DNA of 64,000 bases from Polynucleobacter sp. (GTDB lineage Bacteria > Pseudomonadota > Gammaproteobacteria > Burkholderiales > Burkholderiaceae). Under the pieces are notes generated by a model. It was given only the letters and a program-made list of their open reading frames with translations. It did not search any database and had not been told where the DNA came from. Made by a program: the position numbers and the translations under genes. The stretch covers positions 496,001 to 560,000 of the forward strand of contig NZ_JAUXZY010000004.1 of assembly GCF_030693775.1 (NCBI RefSeq). Reading direction: 5' to 3'. Of this stretch, positions 32,769 through 44,077 are shown in pieces. Positions within the stretch are counted from its first letter, which is position 1, and each line of letters opens with the position of its first letter.

Positions 32769-35450
32769 ATGGAACAAGCCGCTAAAGAAACACTACCAAT
32801 ATCCCTCGAAGACGAAATGCGGCGGTCCTATTTGGACTACGCCATGAGTGTTATCGTCGGCAGAGCCCTACCAGACGTGCGTGATGGCCTAAAGCCGGTC
32901 CACAGACGGGTCCTTTTCGCGATGTATGAATTAAACAACGATTGGAACCGGCCTTACAAAAAATCTGCCCGTATAGTTGGCGATGTCATCGGTAAATACC
33001 ATCCCCATGGCGATTCAGCGGTGTATGACACCATTGTCCGGATGGCTCAGGACTTCTCTCTGCGCTATATGTTAGTGGACGGACAGGGTAACTTTGGCTC
33101 GGTTGATGGCGATAACGCTGCGGCCATGCGTTACACGGAAATTCGCTTACGCAAAATCGCCCACGACCTTTTGGCCGATTTGGACAAAGAAACGGTAGAT
33201 TTCGGGCCGAACTACGACGGCAGCGAAAAAGAACCCCTGATTCTGCCGGCCAAAGTGCCGAATTTGCTGATTAATGGCTCTTCCGGCATCGCGGTGGGCA
33301 TGGCCACTAATATTCCTCCGCACAACCTCGATGAGGTGGTGATGGCCTGTTTGCATGTTCTGCACAATCCAGAATGCACGATTGATGAATTGATCGAGAT
33401 TATTCCGGCGCCGGATTTCCCCACTGCCGGAATCATTTATGGCGTGCAAGGGGTGCGCGAAGGTTATCGCACCGGTCGTGGTCGCGTGGTCATGCGAGCC
33501 AAGACCCATTTTGAGGATTTAGATAAAGGCTCACGCCAGTCCATCATCGTCGATGAGTTGCCATATCAAGTAAACAAGAAAAACTTGCTTGAGCGCATTG
33601 CTGAGCTGGTGAATGAGAAAAAGATTGAAGGTATTTCTGATTTGCGGGATGAGTCCGATAAATCTGGAATGCGCGTTGTCATCGAGCTTAAGCGCGGTGA
33701 AGTGCCTGAGGTAGTACTGAATAATCTGTACAAGAGCACGCAACTGCAAGACAACTTTGGTATGAATATGGTGGCGCTGGTGGACAATCAGCCGCGTCTC
33801 TTGAACCTCAAGCAAATGCTGGAGTATTTCTTGCAGCATCGCCGCGAAGTCGTCACGCGTCGAACTATTTTTGAATTACGCAAAGCCCGTGATCGTGGTC
33901 ATGTATTAGAAGGTCTAGCCGTTGCGCTGGCGAACATTGATGAGTTCATTGCCATCATCAAGGCGGCTGCCAATCCAGTTGTTGCCAAACAAGAATTAAT
34001 GGGCAAGTCGTGGGATTCATCCATGGTTCGCGAAATGTTGGCGCGCGCCGAGACCGATACACCGGGTGGGCGTAACGCCTACCGTCCAGAAGGTTTATTG
34101 CCCGAATACGGCATGCAAGCTACAGGCCTCTATCGCTTATCCGATAGCCAGGCACAAGAAATTCTGCAGATGCGTTTGCAGCGCTTAACTGGACTTGAGC
34201 AAGATAAGATCGTTTCTGAATACAAAGAAGTCATGAGTGAGATTTCAGACTTGCTTGACTTACTAGCTAAGCCTGAGCGCGTGACCCAAGTCATTGAGGC
34301 CGAGCTCAAAGAGGTGCAAGCCGATTTCGGCAAAGAGGGTGGTGATACCGGTCGTCGTTCATTTATTGAAATGAATGCGACCGAACTTTTTACGGAAGAT
34401 CTGATCACGCCGCAAGACATGGTCGTGACCTTATCGCACTCGGGTTATATGAAGAGCCAGCCCCTCAGCGAGTACCGCGCACAAAAACGCGGCGGCCGTG
34501 GCAAGCAGGCTGCTGCAACGAAGGACGAAGATTGGATTGACACCCTGTTTGTGGCAAACACCCATGACACGATTTTGTGTTTCTCCGATCGTGGTCGGAT
34601 GTATTGGCTCAAAGTCTGGGAAGTACCGCAAGGCAGTCGCACATCGCGCGGCAAGCCAATCGTGAATATGTTCCCGCTGATCGATGGCGAAAAAATCACC
34701 GTAATCTTGCCCATCAAAGGCTATCAAGACGATCAATATGTCTTTATGGCAACCAGCCTCGGCACGGTCAAAAAGACCCGCCTCTCCGATTTTTCCAATC
34801 CACGCAAAGCCGGCATTATTGCAGTTGACTTAAATGAGAATGATTTCTTGGTTGGGGCTGCGATTACCGATGGTAAGCATGATGTGATGCTGTTCTCGGA
34901 TGCAGGTAAGGCAGTGCGCTTTGATGAGAACGATGTGCGTCCGATGGGTAGAACGGCGCGCGGCGTACGCGGCATGAATTTAGCCGCAGAGCAAAACGTG
35001 ATTGCCATGTTGGTCGCTCCTGCAGAAGCTGTTGATGGCGCGGTATCGGCAGAAGATGGTGTGGCTGCACCAAGTAGCGTACTTACGGCTACGGAAAATG
35101 GGTTTGGCAAGCGCACCCCTATCGCGGAATACACGCGTCATGGTCGCGGCACGAAAGGCATGATTGCAATTCAGACCAGCGAGCGCAATGGAAAAGTAGT
35201 GGCTGCATCCTTGGTCTCGCCGGAAGATCAGATTATGTTGATTACGACCGGCGGCGTATTGGTTCGCACACGCGTCTCGGAAATCCGGGAGATGGGACGT
35301 GCGACCCAGGGCGTTACATTAATTAGCGTCGACGAAGGCACCCGTTTATCTGGATTGCAGCGGATTGCAGAGAGCGACTCGGATGATGAGGCAGATGAGT
35401 CTGGAGATGAAGTCGATACCGCTGCTGGTGAATCTGCGCCCGACGCGTAA
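32769..35450 (+). CDS. gyrA: DNA gyrase subunit A
   Basis: 893 residues. Catalytic tyrosine in [11 protein letters not shown]; quinolone-determining region [12 protein letters not shown] keeps Ser and Asp, so it reads wild type. The C-terminal beta-pinwheel holds the GyrA box QKRGGRGK and ends in an acidic tail ([15 protein letters not shown]). It introduces negative supercoils with GyrB. No strong ribosome binding site precedes ATG 32769. Confidence 0.97.
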   Translation: MEQAAKETLPISLEDEMRRSYLDYAMSVIVGRALPDVRDGLKPVHRRVLFAMYELNNDWNRPYKKSARIVGDVIGKYHPHGDSAVYDTIVRMAQDFSLRYMLVDGQGNFGSVDGDNAAAMRYTEIRLRKIAHDLLADLDKETVDFGPNYDGSEKEPLILPAKVPNLLINGSSGIAVGMATNIPPHNLDEVVMACLHVLHNPECTIDELIEIIPAPDFPTAGIIYGVQGVREGYRTGRGRVVMRAKTHFEDLDKGSRQSIIVDELPYQVNKKNLLERIAELVNEKKIEGISDLRDESDKSGMRVVIELKRGEVPEVVLNNLYKSTQLQDNFGMNMVALVDNQPRLLNLKQMLEYFLQHRREVVTRRTIFELRKARDRGHVLEGLAVALANIDEFIAIIKAAANPVVAKQELMGKSWDSSMVREMLARAETDTPGGRNAYRPEGLLPEYGMQATGLYRLSDSQAQEILQMRLQRLTGLEQDKIVSEYKEVMSEISDLLDLLAKPERVTQVIEAELKEVQADFGKEGGDTGRRSFIEMNATELFTEDLITPQDMVVTLSHSGYMKSQPLSEYRAQKRGGRGKQAAATKDEDWIDTLFVANTHDTILCFSDRGRMYWLKVWEVPQGSRTSRGKPIVNMFPLIDGEKITVILPIKGYQDDQYVFMATSLGTVKKTRLSDFSNPRKAGIIAVDLNENDFLVGAAITDGKHDVMLFSDAGKAVRFDENDVRPMGRTARGVRGMNLAAEQNVIAMLVAPAEAVDGAVSAEDGVAAPSSVLTATENGFGKRTPIAEYTRHGRGTKGMIAIQTSERNGKVVAASLVSPEDQIMLITTGGVLVRTRVSEIREMGRATQGVTLISVDEGTRLSGLQRIAESDSDDEADESGDEVDTAAGESAPDA

Positions 35451-35485
35451 TGTAGTTATTTGATCCCGCGCTCCTAAACTCCATT

Positions 35486-36583
35486 ATGACTTTCGACCGC
35501 CGCATCTTTAATTTCGCAGCGGGCCCTGCCACCTTGCCGGCCGAAGTATTGCAGCAGGCATCGGAAGAGATGCTCAACTGGCGGGGTATGGGTTCCAGCG
35601 TGATGGAAATTAGTCATCGCGGCCCGGAGTTCATGGCCCTCTATGAGGAAGTCCTGCAGGATATGCGCGCGCTCATGGGCATACCCGATAGTTATGCGAT
35701 TTTGATGTTGCAAGGCGGCGGCATTGGTCAAAATGCCGCTGTGCCGATGAACTTGATGCCGCTGGCCAAAAACGGACCCAAAGCAGATTTTTTGGTTACC
35801 GGGATTTGGTCAGAAAAATCGTTCTTAGAGGCACAAAAATACGGTCAGGCCCATTTGGTTGCAAGCTCAAAAGACCAGCAATTTACGACCATACCAGCAC
35901 GCAACACCTGGCATTTATCGGATGATGCCGCCTACTTGCATTACTGCGCCAATGAGACGATCGGCGGCGTGGAGTTTCAAGAGGCGCCTGATGCGGGTGA
36001 CCGCATTCTAGTGGCCGATATTTCGAGCAACATTTTGTCGCGCAAAATGGATGTGACGCAATGCGGCGTCTGGTTTGCTGGGGCACAGAAAAACATTGGC
36101 CCTGCCGGCGTGACCTTTGTGATTGTGCGCAGGGATTTAATGGGCCATCAAATGCCAATTACGCCTACGATTTGGGATTGGGCAAAAGAAGAGGCTATGC
36201 AATCGATGTTGAATACGCCTCCCACATTTGCCATCTATTTATCTGGACTGGTATTCAAGTGGCTATTAAAACGAGGCGGCGTTGCGGAGATGGAGCGCAT
36301 CAACCTTGAAAAATCTACCTTGCTTTATAACTACATCGATCAAAGCAGTCTGTATGAGAATCGGGTCGATCCACGGTATCGTTCGCGCACCAACGTTACC
36401 TTCTTCCTTAAAGATGAAAGCTTAAATGCGGCATTTTTAGCGCAATCCAGTAGTGCCGGATTGGCTGCATTGCGCGGCCATAAAGCGGCTGGCGGAATGC
36501 GCGCCAGTATTTACAATGCCATGCCACTCGAGGGTGTTCAAGCCTTAGTGGAATTTATGCGTGAATTTGAAAGGCGGGCGTAA
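35486..36583 (+). CDS. serC: Phosphoserine aminotransferase
   Basis: 365 residues. FNFAAGPATLPAEVLQQASE opens the family, and the PLP lysine lies in WFAGAQKNIGPAGVTFV. It makes phosphoserine and also serves pyridoxal phosphate synthesis. The last base of its stop is the first base of the pheA start, so the genes are coupled. First gene of the run following gyrA. Confidence 0.95.
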   Translation: MTFDRRIFNFAAGPATLPAEVLQQASEEMLNWRGMGSSVMEISHRGPEFMALYEEVLQDMRALMGIPDSYAILMLQGGGIGQNAAVPMNLMPLAKNGPKADFLVTGIWSEKSFLEAQKYGQAHLVASSKDQQFTTIPARNTWHLSDDAAYLHYCANETIGGVEFQEAPDAGDRILVADISSNILSRKMDVTQCGVWFAGAQKNIGPAGVTFVIVRRDLMGHQMPITPTIWDWAKEEAMQSMLNTPPTFAIYLSGLVFKWLLKRGGVAEMERINLEKSTLLYNYIDQSSLYENRVDPRYRSRTNVTFFLKDESLNAAFLAQSSSAGLAALRGHKAAGGMRASIYNAMPLEGVQALVEFMREFERRA

Positions 36584-37665
36584 TGACTACCGAAGATCAG
36601 CGTCTTGCTCCATTGCGGGCGCGCATCGATGCCATCGATGCCGAAATACTCGAACTCTTATCCAAACGCGCAAAAGCGGCGCAAGAGGTGGGTCACGTCA
36701 AAGGTGATTTTGTATCGCCGGTCTTTCGTCCTGAGCGCGAGCGTCAGGTGGTCGCCAATTTAGTCAAACTCAATCAAGGCCCTTTGCAAAACGACGGCAT
36801 CGCAGCCATTTGGCGTGAAGTGATGTCAGCCTGCCGCGCTTTAGAGGCTAGGCAAACGATTGCCTACTTGGGGCCAGTGGGAACCTTTTCAGAATTAGCT
36901 GCGCAAAGTTATTTTGGTCAATCAATTAGTGGATTGCCGTGCGCGAGTTTGGATGAGGTATTTAAATCGGTTGAAAAAGGCGCCGCGCAATTTGGTATTG
37001 TGCCGGTCGAGAATTCCAGTGAGGGCGCGGTTTCGCGCACGCTCGATTTATTACTCGACTCCCCATTGCACATTAGCGGAGAAGTGGTTTTATCGATACG
37101 CCACCACCTACTAACAAAATCCGGAAGCTTGGATGGTGTAACGACGGTATGCGCACATGCACAGGCTTTGGCTCAATGCCAACAATGGCTCAGCGTGCAT
37201 GCTCCGCAGTTACAGCGCCAAGCGGTTAGCAGTAATGCAGAAGCGGCCCGCATGGCAGCAGCCGATCCGACGATTGCTGCAATTGCAGGTGACCCGGCGC
37301 AAGTGGCATATGGTTTGCAAGCAGTCGCCAGTCAGATTCAGGATGACCCACACAATCGCACGCGTTTTGTGGTGGTGGGAAATTACCAATGCCAGCCTAC
37401 TGGTAATGATCAAACTGCGCTGGTCCTATCGGTTGCGAACAAGCCAGGCGCGGTCTATTCTTTATTGGCGCCCTTAGCTAAGCATGGTGTTTCAATGACG
37501 CGTTTTGAATCGCGTCCGGCACGCAAAGGGACCTGGGAATATCACTTCTATATTGATGTTGCCGGTCATGCGGATGATGTCAATGTGGCTAAAGCATTGG
37601 CAGAGTTGCAAGGCACAGCCGCCTTCTACAAAAAGCTGGGTTCCTACCCACGCGCGTTGGGTTAA
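36583..37665 (+). CDS. pheA: Bifunctional chorismate mutase/prephenate dehydratase
   Basis: 360 residues: AroQ-type chorismate mutase (to about 85, with RIDAIDAEILELLSKRAKAA), prephenate dehydratase (YLGPVGTFSELAAQSYFG, VPVENSSEGAVSRTLDLL, the catalytic TRF in NRTRFVVVG), and an ACT domain with the phenylalanine-binding ESRP motif. It makes phenylpyruvate and is presumably feedback-inhibited by phenylalanine. Confidence 0.95.
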   Translation: MTTEDQRLAPLRARIDAIDAEILELLSKRAKAAQEVGHVKGDFVSPVFRPERERQVVANLVKLNQGPLQNDGIAAIWREVMSACRALEARQTIAYLGPVGTFSELAAQSYFGQSISGLPCASLDEVFKSVEKGAAQFGIVPVENSSEGAVSRTLDLLLDSPLHISGEVVLSIRHHLLTKSGSLDGVTTVCAHAQALAQCQQWLSVHAPQLQRQAVSSNAEAARMAAADPTIAAIAGDPAQVAYGLQAVASQIQDDPHNRTRFVVVGNYQCQPTGNDQTALVLSVANKPGAVYSLLAPLAKHGVSMTRFESRPARKGTWEYHFYIDVAGHADDVNVAKALAELQGTAAFYKKLGSYPRALG

Positions 37666-38792
37666 TGATGAGCACACCACTCGGACTTAAGCACATTCAG
37701 GCCATTGCCCCTTATGTTGGCGGCAGACCGATTAGCGAAGTGGCGCGCGAATATGGTCTTGATGAGAGCAAGATTGTGAAACTTGCCTCGAATGAAAACC
37801 CGCTTGGCATGCCCAAGTCAGCGCAAGAGGCAATGTTACGTGCAGCAAGTGATCTTGGTCGTTATCCCGATTCAAATGGCTTCGAACTCAAGAAGGTGTT
37901 ATCGGATCGCCTCGGTGTTCCTGCCGACTGGATCACGCTCGGCAATGGCAGCAATGATATTTTGGAGTTGACTGCGAGAGCCGTTGCACAAGCTGGCGAT
38001 GAAATCATTTTTTCAAAGCATGCGTTTGCGGTTTATCCACTGGCCACTCAAGCAGTCGGTGCTGTTGCGGTTGAGGTGGCGCCAACACCGCAATACGGCC
38101 ATGATTTGCTGGCGATGCTCGAAGCAATTAAGCAATCGGGTAATAAGGCCAAGCTGGTGTTTGTAGCTAACCCGAATAATCCCACTGGCAGCTACTTAGA
38201 GCCCAAAGAAATCGAAGCGTTTTTATCTCAAGTACCAAGCAATGTGGTTGTGGTGCTAGATGAGGCGTACAACGAATATTTAACGCCAGAGCAGCGCTAC
38301 GATGCGATTGCCTGGGTCAAGCGCTATCCCAATATGATTCTCTCGCGCAGCTTTTCCAAGGCCTATGGTTTGGCCGGGCTGCGGATTGGTTATGGAGTTG
38401 CTCAACCAGGATTAACCGATTTGCTCAATCGCATTCGGCAACCGTTTAACGTCAATAGCCTTGCCCAAGCAGCAGCCATTGCCGCCTTTCAGGACGATGC
38501 CTTTTTACAAGCGGGTTTTGCATTAAATCAAGCCGGATATACGCAATTAACCGATGCATTTAAGGAGCTTGGACTACGATTCTTGCCCTCTGCTGGCAAC
38601 TTTGTGCTGGTCAAGGTGGGTGATGATGCGGGTGCAGGTGCGCGTATCAACTTAGAGCTACTAAAGCGCGGCATTATTGTTCGGCCAGTGGGTAATTACG
38701 GTTTGCCGGAGTGGCTGCGCATCTCGATTGGCTTGCCAGAAGAGAATGCTGCCTTCATTCAAGCACTGCGCGCCATTTTGCAGTCGACCTAA
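37665..38792 (+). CDS. hisC: Histidinol-phosphate/aromatic aminotransferase
   Basis: 375 residues, PLP aminotransferase class I/II. NENPLGMPKSAQEAM near the N-terminus, the loop FVANPNNPTGSYL and the PLP lysine in SRSFSKAYGLAGLRIGYG. Located between pheA and tyrA, it may serve aromatic amino acids as well as histidine. Two ATGs in tandem (37665, 37668); the first overlaps the pheA stop by 1 base. Confidence 0.93.
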   Translation: MMSTPLGLKHIQAIAPYVGGRPISEVAREYGLDESKIVKLASNENPLGMPKSAQEAMLRAASDLGRYPDSNGFELKKVLSDRLGVPADWITLGNGSNDILELTARAVAQAGDEIIFSKHAFAVYPLATQAVGAVAVEVAPTPQYGHDLLAMLEAIKQSGNKAKLVFVANPNNPTGSYLEPKEIEAFLSQVPSNVVVVLDEAYNEYLTPEQRYDAIAWVKRYPNMILSRSFSKAYGLAGLRIGYGVAQPGLTDLLNRIRQPFNVNSLAQAAAIAAFQDDAFLQAGFALNQAGYTQLTDAFKELGLRFLPSAGNFVLVKVGDDAGAGARINLELLKRGIIVRPVGNYGLPEWLRISIGLPEENAAFIQALRAILQST

Positions 38793-38816
38793 TTTTTAGT
38801 AAGCACCTCGTACACA

Positions 38817-38871
38817 CCAAGCTCACACCAAGCAAATACTAAGCAAAAACCAAGCAAAAACTAAGCACAAT
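38817..38871 (+). repeat. Five 11-bp tandem repeats before tyrA
   Basis: The core AAGC recurs at 38819, 38830, 38841, 38852 and 38863, exactly 11 bases apart each time; units are ACCAAGCTCAC, ACCAAGCAAAT, ACTAAGCAAAA, ACCAAGCAAAA and ACTAAGCACAA. They fill the gap between hisC and tyrA and end 9 bases before the tyrA start. No stem or terminator is made. Confidence 0.85.
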
Positions 38872-38879
38872 ATTTATTC

Positions 38880-39761
38880 ATGACTCAATCAAAATCTCCC
38901 CACTTTGGTAACGTGACCATTGTGGGCGTTGGCCTCATTGGCGCCTCGCTCGGCCTTGCTCTTAAGCGTGCCGGCGTAGTGGATGCTGTATACGGCGTAG
39001 GTCGTAGCAAGGCCAATTTGGATCAAGCGATTGCTATGGGTGCAATCGATGCGGTGATTGGTCTGGAAGATGCCGCTAAGCAATCCCAGGTGATTGTGCT
39101 TTGCGTGCCGGTGGCACAAATGCGCGCCACCTTTACTGCCCTCGAGCCTTTTTTAGAGCCTCAAACCTTGATTACGGATGCGGGCAGTACCAAGAGTGAT
39201 GTGATTCTCGCAGCCAAAGAAGTTTTAGGAAAAAAAGCCTGCCAGTTTGTGCCGGCTCACCCGATTGCGGGCGGTGCACAGCATGGCGCTGCAGCAGCCA
39301 AAGCCGATTTGTTTGAAGGCAAGCAAACCATTATTTGCCAGCTGCAAGAGAATGCCAAGGTCGATGTCGAACTCATGACGCAGTTTTGGGAATCAACCGG
39401 CGCTCGGGTGCGTAAGATCGGTGCTGTTCAGCACGATGCGATTTTTGCAGCAGTGTCACACCTGCCGCACGTACTCTCATACGCCCTCATGGTGAGTGTG
39501 ATGAATTCTGAAGATGCGCAAGAAAAACTCCAGCATGCTGGCGCGGGGTTTCGGGACTTCACCCGCATCGCCGCTTCTAGCCCGGAAATGTGGCGTGACA
39601 TTTGCTTAGCCAATCGGACTGCAATTCTGAAAGAGATGGATCAATACTTATCCGTCGCCGGGCACTTGCGGGAGCTGATTGCCAATGAAGATGCTGCCGG
39701 TTTAGAAAAAGCATTTGCAAAAGCCAGTAGGGCACGCCAAGAATGGGATGGCTCTCAATGA
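38880..39761 (+). CDS. tyrA: Prephenate dehydrogenase
   Basis: 293 residues. Rossmann motif [20 protein letters not shown] and the catalytic-site segment [19 protein letters not shown], then [11 protein letters not shown]. Makes 4-hydroxyphenylpyruvate for tyrosine. No ACT domain. Its end overlaps the aroA start by 4 bases. The ribosome binding site is poor (ATATTTATTC before ATG) and the repeats end just ahead of it. Confidence 0.93.
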   Translation: MTQSKSPHFGNVTIVGVGLIGASLGLALKRAGVVDAVYGVGRSKANLDQAIAMGAIDAVIGLEDAAKQSQVIVLCVPVAQMRATFTALEPFLEPQTLITDAGSTKSDVILAAKEVLGKKACQFVPAHPIAGGAQHGAAAAKADLFEGKQTIICQLQENAKVDVELMTQFWESTGARVRKIGAVQHDAIFAAVSHLPHVLSYALMVSVMNSEDAQEKLQHAGAGFRDFTRIAASSPEMWRDICLANRTAILKEMDQYLSVAGHLRELIANEDAAGLEKAFAKASRARQEWDGSQ

Positions 39762-41104
39762 GTCTGCAGGGTAAAGAAGTAAAGCAGATCGAAATTGGTC
39801 CATTTACTCGGGCTGAGGGTCGGATCATGCTGCCCGGATCTAAAAGTATTTCCAATCGCAGCTTATTGCTTGCCGCGCTGGCTTCTGGTCAAACGACGCT
39901 GAGTAATTTATTGGATGCGGATGACACCCAAATCATGCGCGCTGCATTGCGGCAGCTGGGTTTAACGGTTGAAGACCGGGATGAGACCACTTGCTTGGTA
40001 ACGGGAAGCGGCGGTCATTTCCCAATTCGTGAAGCAGATTTGTTTATGGGTAATGCCGGTACCGCGATTCGTCCTCTGACCGCTGCACTAGTGATGCAGC
40101 AAGGCGATTACCGCCTGTCGGGTGTGGCTCGAATGCACGAAAGACCCATTCGGGATTTGGTCGATGGCTTGCGTCAAATCGGCGCTGTGATCACTTACCT
40201 TGGTGAAGAGGGGTATCCGCCCATTCAAATCCACGCCTCGACCATATCAATTCCAGAAGTCGTTCGTATTCGGGGTGATGTGTCGAGCCAGTTTTTGACG
40301 GCTCTGCTGATGGCTTTGCCTTTGCTTGCAAAAGAAGCGATTCGGATTGAAGTCATTGGGGAATTAATTTCACGACCCTATATTGAAATCACGCTCAAAC
40401 TGATGCAACGTTTTGGTGTACATGTAGATATCCCGGATGCGCAAACCTTTGTGATTCCAGCGCAACCAGCATTGCAAAAGGGCGAGCCTGTTTATCGCAG
40501 TCCTAAAAACCTATTGGTGGAGGGCGATGCCTCATCCGCCTCTTATTTCTTAGCGGCAGGAGCAATTGGCGCAGGCCCTGTTCGCGTCTTGGGTGTTGGG
40601 CGCGATAGCATTCAGGGTGATGTTGCTTTTGCTGACGCCTTAGCGCAAATGGGCGCAAGCATTAGCAAAGGCGACGATTGGATTGAGGCGTCCGGACCAG
40701 CGAGCGGAACCTTGCGCGGCATCACTATCGATTGCACAGCCATTCCAGATGCGGCGATGACATTAGCAATCGTTGCGTTATTTGCAAGTGGCGAGACCCG
40801 TTTAAATGGGATTGCGAGTTGGCGCGTCAAAGAGACCGACCGGATTGCGGCAATGGCAACGGAGCTGCAAAAAGTTGGCGCCAGCGTCGAAGCGGGTTCA
40901 GACTATTTGGTAATTCGTCCACCCCTTGCCTGGCAAACCCCAGCTGATGGCATTGATACCTACGATGATCACCGCATGGCTATGTGTTTTTCCTTGGCTG
41001 CTTTTGGCCCTAATCCGATCTTGATTAATGACCCCAATTGCGTTGCCAAAACCTTCCCACACTACTTTGCTGAGTTTGCGCAGATTGCTCGGATTTCTGC
41101 TTAA
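39758..41104 (+). CDS. aroA: 3-phosphoshikimate 1-carboxyvinyltransferase (EPSP synthase)
   Basis: About 448 residues from ATG 39758 (ATGA overlap with tyrA). Signatures [20 protein letters not shown] and [16 protein letters not shown], then [17 protein letters not shown] and the C-terminal [16 protein letters not shown]. The sixth step of the shikimate pathway. An upstream start at 39743 would add five residues but lacks support. Confidence 0.95.
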   Translation: MSLQGKEVKQIEIGPFTRAEGRIMLPGSKSISNRSLLLAALASGQTTLSNLLDADDTQIMRAALRQLGLTVEDRDETTCLVTGSGGHFPIREADLFMGNAGTAIRPLTAALVMQQGDYRLSGVARMHERPIRDLVDGLRQIGAVITYLGEEGYPPIQIHASTISIPEVVRIRGDVSSQFLTALLMALPLLAKEAIRIEVIGELISRPYIEITLKLMQRFGVHVDIPDAQTFVIPAQPALQKGEPVYRSPKNLLVEGDASSASYFLAAGAIGAGPVRVLGVGRDSIQGDVAFADALAQMGASISKGDDWIEASGPASGTLRGITIDCTAIPDAAMTLAIVALFASGETRLNGIASWRVKETDRIAAMATELQKVGASVEAGSDYLVIRPPLAWQTPADGIDTYDDHRMAMCFSLAAFGPNPILINDPNCVAKTFPHYFAEFAQIARISA

Positions 41105-41110
41105 TAACGC

Positions 41111-41785
41111 ATGAGTGAATCCAGCAAGCCGCCCGTCATTGCGATCGATGGTCCTACCGCCTCAGGCAAGGGCACGGTTGCAGCCTTAGTGGCAAAAGAA
41201 TTGGGTTTTCACTATCTGGATAGCGGCGCCCTCTATCGCCTAGTGGCTTTGGCCAGTGAGCGGGAGGGAATTTCCACCGAAAATGCCTCTTTTTTAAGCA
41301 AAATTGCCGCCTCCATGCAAATTTCCTTTCAAGATGGGCAGATTCTGCTCGGCAATGAGGACGTTTCCGACCTCATTCGGGCCGAAAAAATCGGGCGTAG
41401 GGCATCTGAATTGGCCGTACATCCCGAGGTTCGGCAGGCATTAGTGCACTTACAGCACGGTTTTCGCCAAAATCCAGGCCTAGTGGCCGATGGCAGGGAC
41501 ATGGCGAGCGTTATTTTCCCGGATGCAGGGCTGAAGGTGTTCCTCACAGCCAGCGTTGCTGCACGTGCAGAACGGCGATATAAGCAATTGATCGCTAAGG
41601 GAATTTCTGCTAATATGTCCGACTTATTGCACGATTTAACGGCGCGTGATGCACGGGACAGTAGTCGTGGAAGCGCACCATTAATAGTAGCTAAAGGGGC
41701 AATAGTGCTTGATACGTCGGATTTATCGATTGATCAAGCAGTTAGTCAGGTAATAAGCTGGTATCGGTCTTCGGTATCGGGCTAG
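41111..41785 (+). CDS. cmk: Cytidylate kinase
   Basis: 224 residues, P-loop kinase: [20 protein letters not shown] and [13 protein letters not shown]. Phosphorylates CMP and dCMP. The aroA-cmk-rpsA order is common to proteobacteria. Confidence 0.95.
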   Translation: MSESSKPPVIAIDGPTASGKGTVAALVAKELGFHYLDSGALYRLVALASEREGISTENASFLSKIAASMQISFQDGQILLGNEDVSDLIRAEKIGRRASELAVHPEVRQALVHLQHGFRQNPGLVADGRDMASVIFPDAGLKVFLTASVAARAERRYKQLIAKGISANMSDLLHDLTARDARDSSRGSAPLIVAKGAIVLDTSDLSIDQAVSQVISWYRSSVSG

Positions 41786-41820
41786 TTGTAAGAGTAGTAC
41801 GCAGTTGCTGTATTGGTGTT

Positions 41821-41916
41821 CGTGAAACGCTACAACGCAATTTCTAATCATGCGTGTTTCATCGAACGTGTTTAATCTAACCCGTCAGGCCTTCTGGCGG
41901 CACAAAGTGAATATAC
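41821..41916 (+). promoter_or_regulatory. Structured rpsA leader
   Basis: Two hairpins precede rpsA: TGAAACGC (41823-41830) with GCGTGTTTCA (41852-41861, one bulge), and a 7-bp stem CCGTCAG/CTGGCGG (41882-41900, loop GCCTT). There is no Shine-Dalgarno sequence before the ATG (AAAGTGAATATAC). A structured leader with a weak binding site is how rpsA is autoregulated by S1 in E. coli. Confidence 0.5.
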
Positions 41917-43590
41917 ATGTCTGAATCTTTTGCAGAATTATTTGAAGAATCCCTAACCCGATCGAATATGAAGACCGGCCAAGTTATCTCGGCTGAAGTC
42001 CTTCGTATTGATCATAATTTCGTAGTAGTGAACGCCGGCTTAAAGTCCGAAGCGTTTATTCCCGTTGAAGAATTCCATAACGACGCCGGTGAGATTGAAG
42101 TTAATCCAGGCGATTTCGTTTCGGTTGCCATTGACGCTCTTGAAAACGGCTATGGCGACACCATTCTTTCCCGTGACAAAGCGAAGCGCTTGGCATCGTG
42201 GATGAATCTGGAAAAAGCCCTTGAGCAAGCTGAGATCGTGACCGGTACCGTGACCGGCAAAGTCAAAGGTGGCTTAACGGTGATGGTCAATGGCATCCGC
42301 GCATTCTTGCCCGGCTCGCTGGTTGATACCCGTCCAATTAAAGACACTAGCCCATACGAAGGCAAGACCATGGAGTTCAAGGTCATCAAGCTCGATCGTA
42401 AGCGTAACAACGTGGTTCTTTCTCGCCGTGCTGTGGTTGAAGCCAGCCAAGGTGAAGAGCGTGCGAAGTTAATGGTGAACCTCAAGGAAGGCAGCATTGT
42501 CCAGGGTCTGGTTAAGAACATTACCGACTACGGCGCATTCGTTGACCTCGGTGGTATCGATGGCCTCTTGCACATTACCGACTTGGCATGGCGTCGCGTG
42601 CGTCACCCCAGCGAGATGCTGACAGTTGGCCAAGAAGTCACCGCGAAGATTCTGAAGTTTGATCAAGAGAAGAATCGCGTATCCCTTGGTGTGAAGCAGC
42701 TTGGTGACGACCCATGGGTTGGCATCGCGCGCCGCTATCCACCAAACACCCGTTTATTCGGCAAAGTAACCAACCTCACCGATTACGGCGCATTCGTTGA
42801 AATCGAGAGCGGCATTGAAGGCTTGGTACACGTATCCGAGATGGACTGGACCAATAAGAACGTTGCTCCAAGCAAAGCAGTTGCACTGGGCACTGAAGTT
42901 GAAGTGATGGTTTTGGACATTGATGAAGACAAGCGCCGCATCAGTCTTGGTATCAAGCAGTGCAAAGCCAATCCATGGGAAGAGTTCTCACGTGGACAAC
43001 AGAAGGGCGATAAGCTCACTGGCGCAATCAAGTCGATTACTGACTTTGGTGTTTTCATTGGCTTGCCTGGCGGCATTGATGGCCTGGTTCACCTCTCTGA
43101 CCTCTCATGGAACGAGCCAGGTGAAGAAGCCGTTAAGAAATACAAGAAGGGTGATGAAATCGAAGCCACCGTATTGGCCATTGATGTTGAGAAAGAGCGT
43201 ATCTCGCTTGGTATCAAGCAATTGTCTGGCGACCCATTCAATAACTACACCTCCACTAGCGACAAGGGTAGCCTTGTCACCGGCACAGTGAAGAGTGTGG
43301 ATGCGAAGGGTGCAACCATTCATTTGGCTGATGAGGTAGAGGCATACCTGCGCGCTTCTGAAATCTCAACCGATCGCGTTGAAGATGCACGCAATGTCTT
43401 GAAAGAAGGCGATACCGTGACAGCCATGATCATTAATATTGATCGCAAGTCACGCAATATCAACCTCTCGATCAAAGCGAAGGACAGTGCTGATCAACAT
43501 GACGCAATGAGTAAGCTCCAGGGTGATGCGCAGTCGGGCACCACCAATTTAGGCGCTTTACTCAAGGCTAAGTTGGACAATCAGGGCTAA
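41917..43590 (+). CDS. rpsA: 30S ribosomal protein S1
   Basis: 557 residues, six S1 domains in a row; typical cores are [39 protein letters not shown] and [20 protein letters not shown]. It unfolds and loads mRNA on the ribosome. Length and domain number match full-length S1. Confidence 0.97.
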   Translation: MSESFAELFEESLTRSNMKTGQVISAEVLRIDHNFVVVNAGLKSEAFIPVEEFHNDAGEIEVNPGDFVSVAIDALENGYGDTILSRDKAKRLASWMNLEKALEQAEIVTGTVTGKVKGGLTVMVNGIRAFLPGSLVDTRPIKDTSPYEGKTMEFKVIKLDRKRNNVVLSRRAVVEASQGEERAKLMVNLKEGSIVQGLVKNITDYGAFVDLGGIDGLLHITDLAWRRVRHPSEMLTVGQEVTAKILKFDQEKNRVSLGVKQLGDDPWVGIARRYPPNTRLFGKVTNLTDYGAFVEIESGIEGLVHVSEMDWTNKNVAPSKAVALGTEVEVMVLDIDEDKRRISLGIKQCKANPWEEFSRGQQKGDKLTGAIKSITDFGVFIGLPGGIDGLVHLSDLSWNEPGEEAVKKYKKGDEIEATVLAIDVEKERISLGIKQLSGDPFNNYTSTSDKGSLVTGTVKSVDAKGATIHLADEVEAYLRASEISTDRVEDARNVLKEGDTVTAMIINIDRKSRNINLSIKAKDSADQHDAMSKLQGDAQSGTTNLGALLKAKLDNQG

Positions 43591-43598
43591 ATCAATAT

Positions 43599-43629
43599 CG
43601 CCACTCCTGGTTTTCAGGGGTGGCGGTTT
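43599..43629 (+). terminator. Hairpin between rpsA and ihfB
   Basis: An 11-bp stem, CGCCACTCCTG with CAGGGGTGGCG (one G-T pair), loop GTTTT. Only a short T-run follows (GTTTG), so it may attenuate or protect the rpsA message and not stop all transcription into ihfB. Confidence 0.6.
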
Positions 43630-43642
43630 GCATTGATAGATC

Positions 43643-43996
43643 ATGACAGAACACGATCAACAAGCGATTACCCGCTCTGAATTAGTAGAGAGCTTGGCGG
43701 AGCAGTTTCCGCAGCTATTGCCACGGGATGTTGAGTTGGCAGTGAAAACATTGTTAGACACCATGACGCAAGCACTTGCCGAAGGCAAGCGCATTGAATT
43801 GCGCGGTGTTGGTAGTTTTGTATTGCATCATCGACCAGCGCGAACTGGCCGTAACCCAAAATCGGGCGAAAAGGTCATGATTCCAGAAAAGCGTGTACCG
43901 CATTTCAAGCCGGGCAAAGAATTGCGCGAGCGGGTTGACTATAAACCCCTCAATCAAGCGCACAACCAGAATCAGTCTGGCAAGAAGGAAGGCTAA
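43643..43996 (+). CDS. ihfB: Integration host factor subunit beta
   Basis: 117 residues of HU/IHF fold; DNA-bending arm [20 protein letters not shown] and [11 protein letters not shown]. The N-terminal SRSELVE-type start ([15 protein letters not shown]) marks the beta subunit. It has a longer C-terminal tail ([17 protein letters not shown]) than E. coli IhfB. Follows rpsA as in many proteobacteria. Confidence 0.94.
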   Translation: MTEHDQQAITRSELVESLAEQFPQLLPRDVELAVKTLLDTMTQALAEGKRIELRGVGSFVLHHRPARTGRNPKSGEKVMIPEKRVPHFKPGKELRERVDYKPLNQAHNQNQSGKKEG

Positions 43997-44077
43997 TTTG
44001 CCTCGCTTGCGAGCAAAAGCCTTTGGGTCAATACCGACCTTAGTTTGATACCAAACTGCCTTACGTAAACGAACCCC

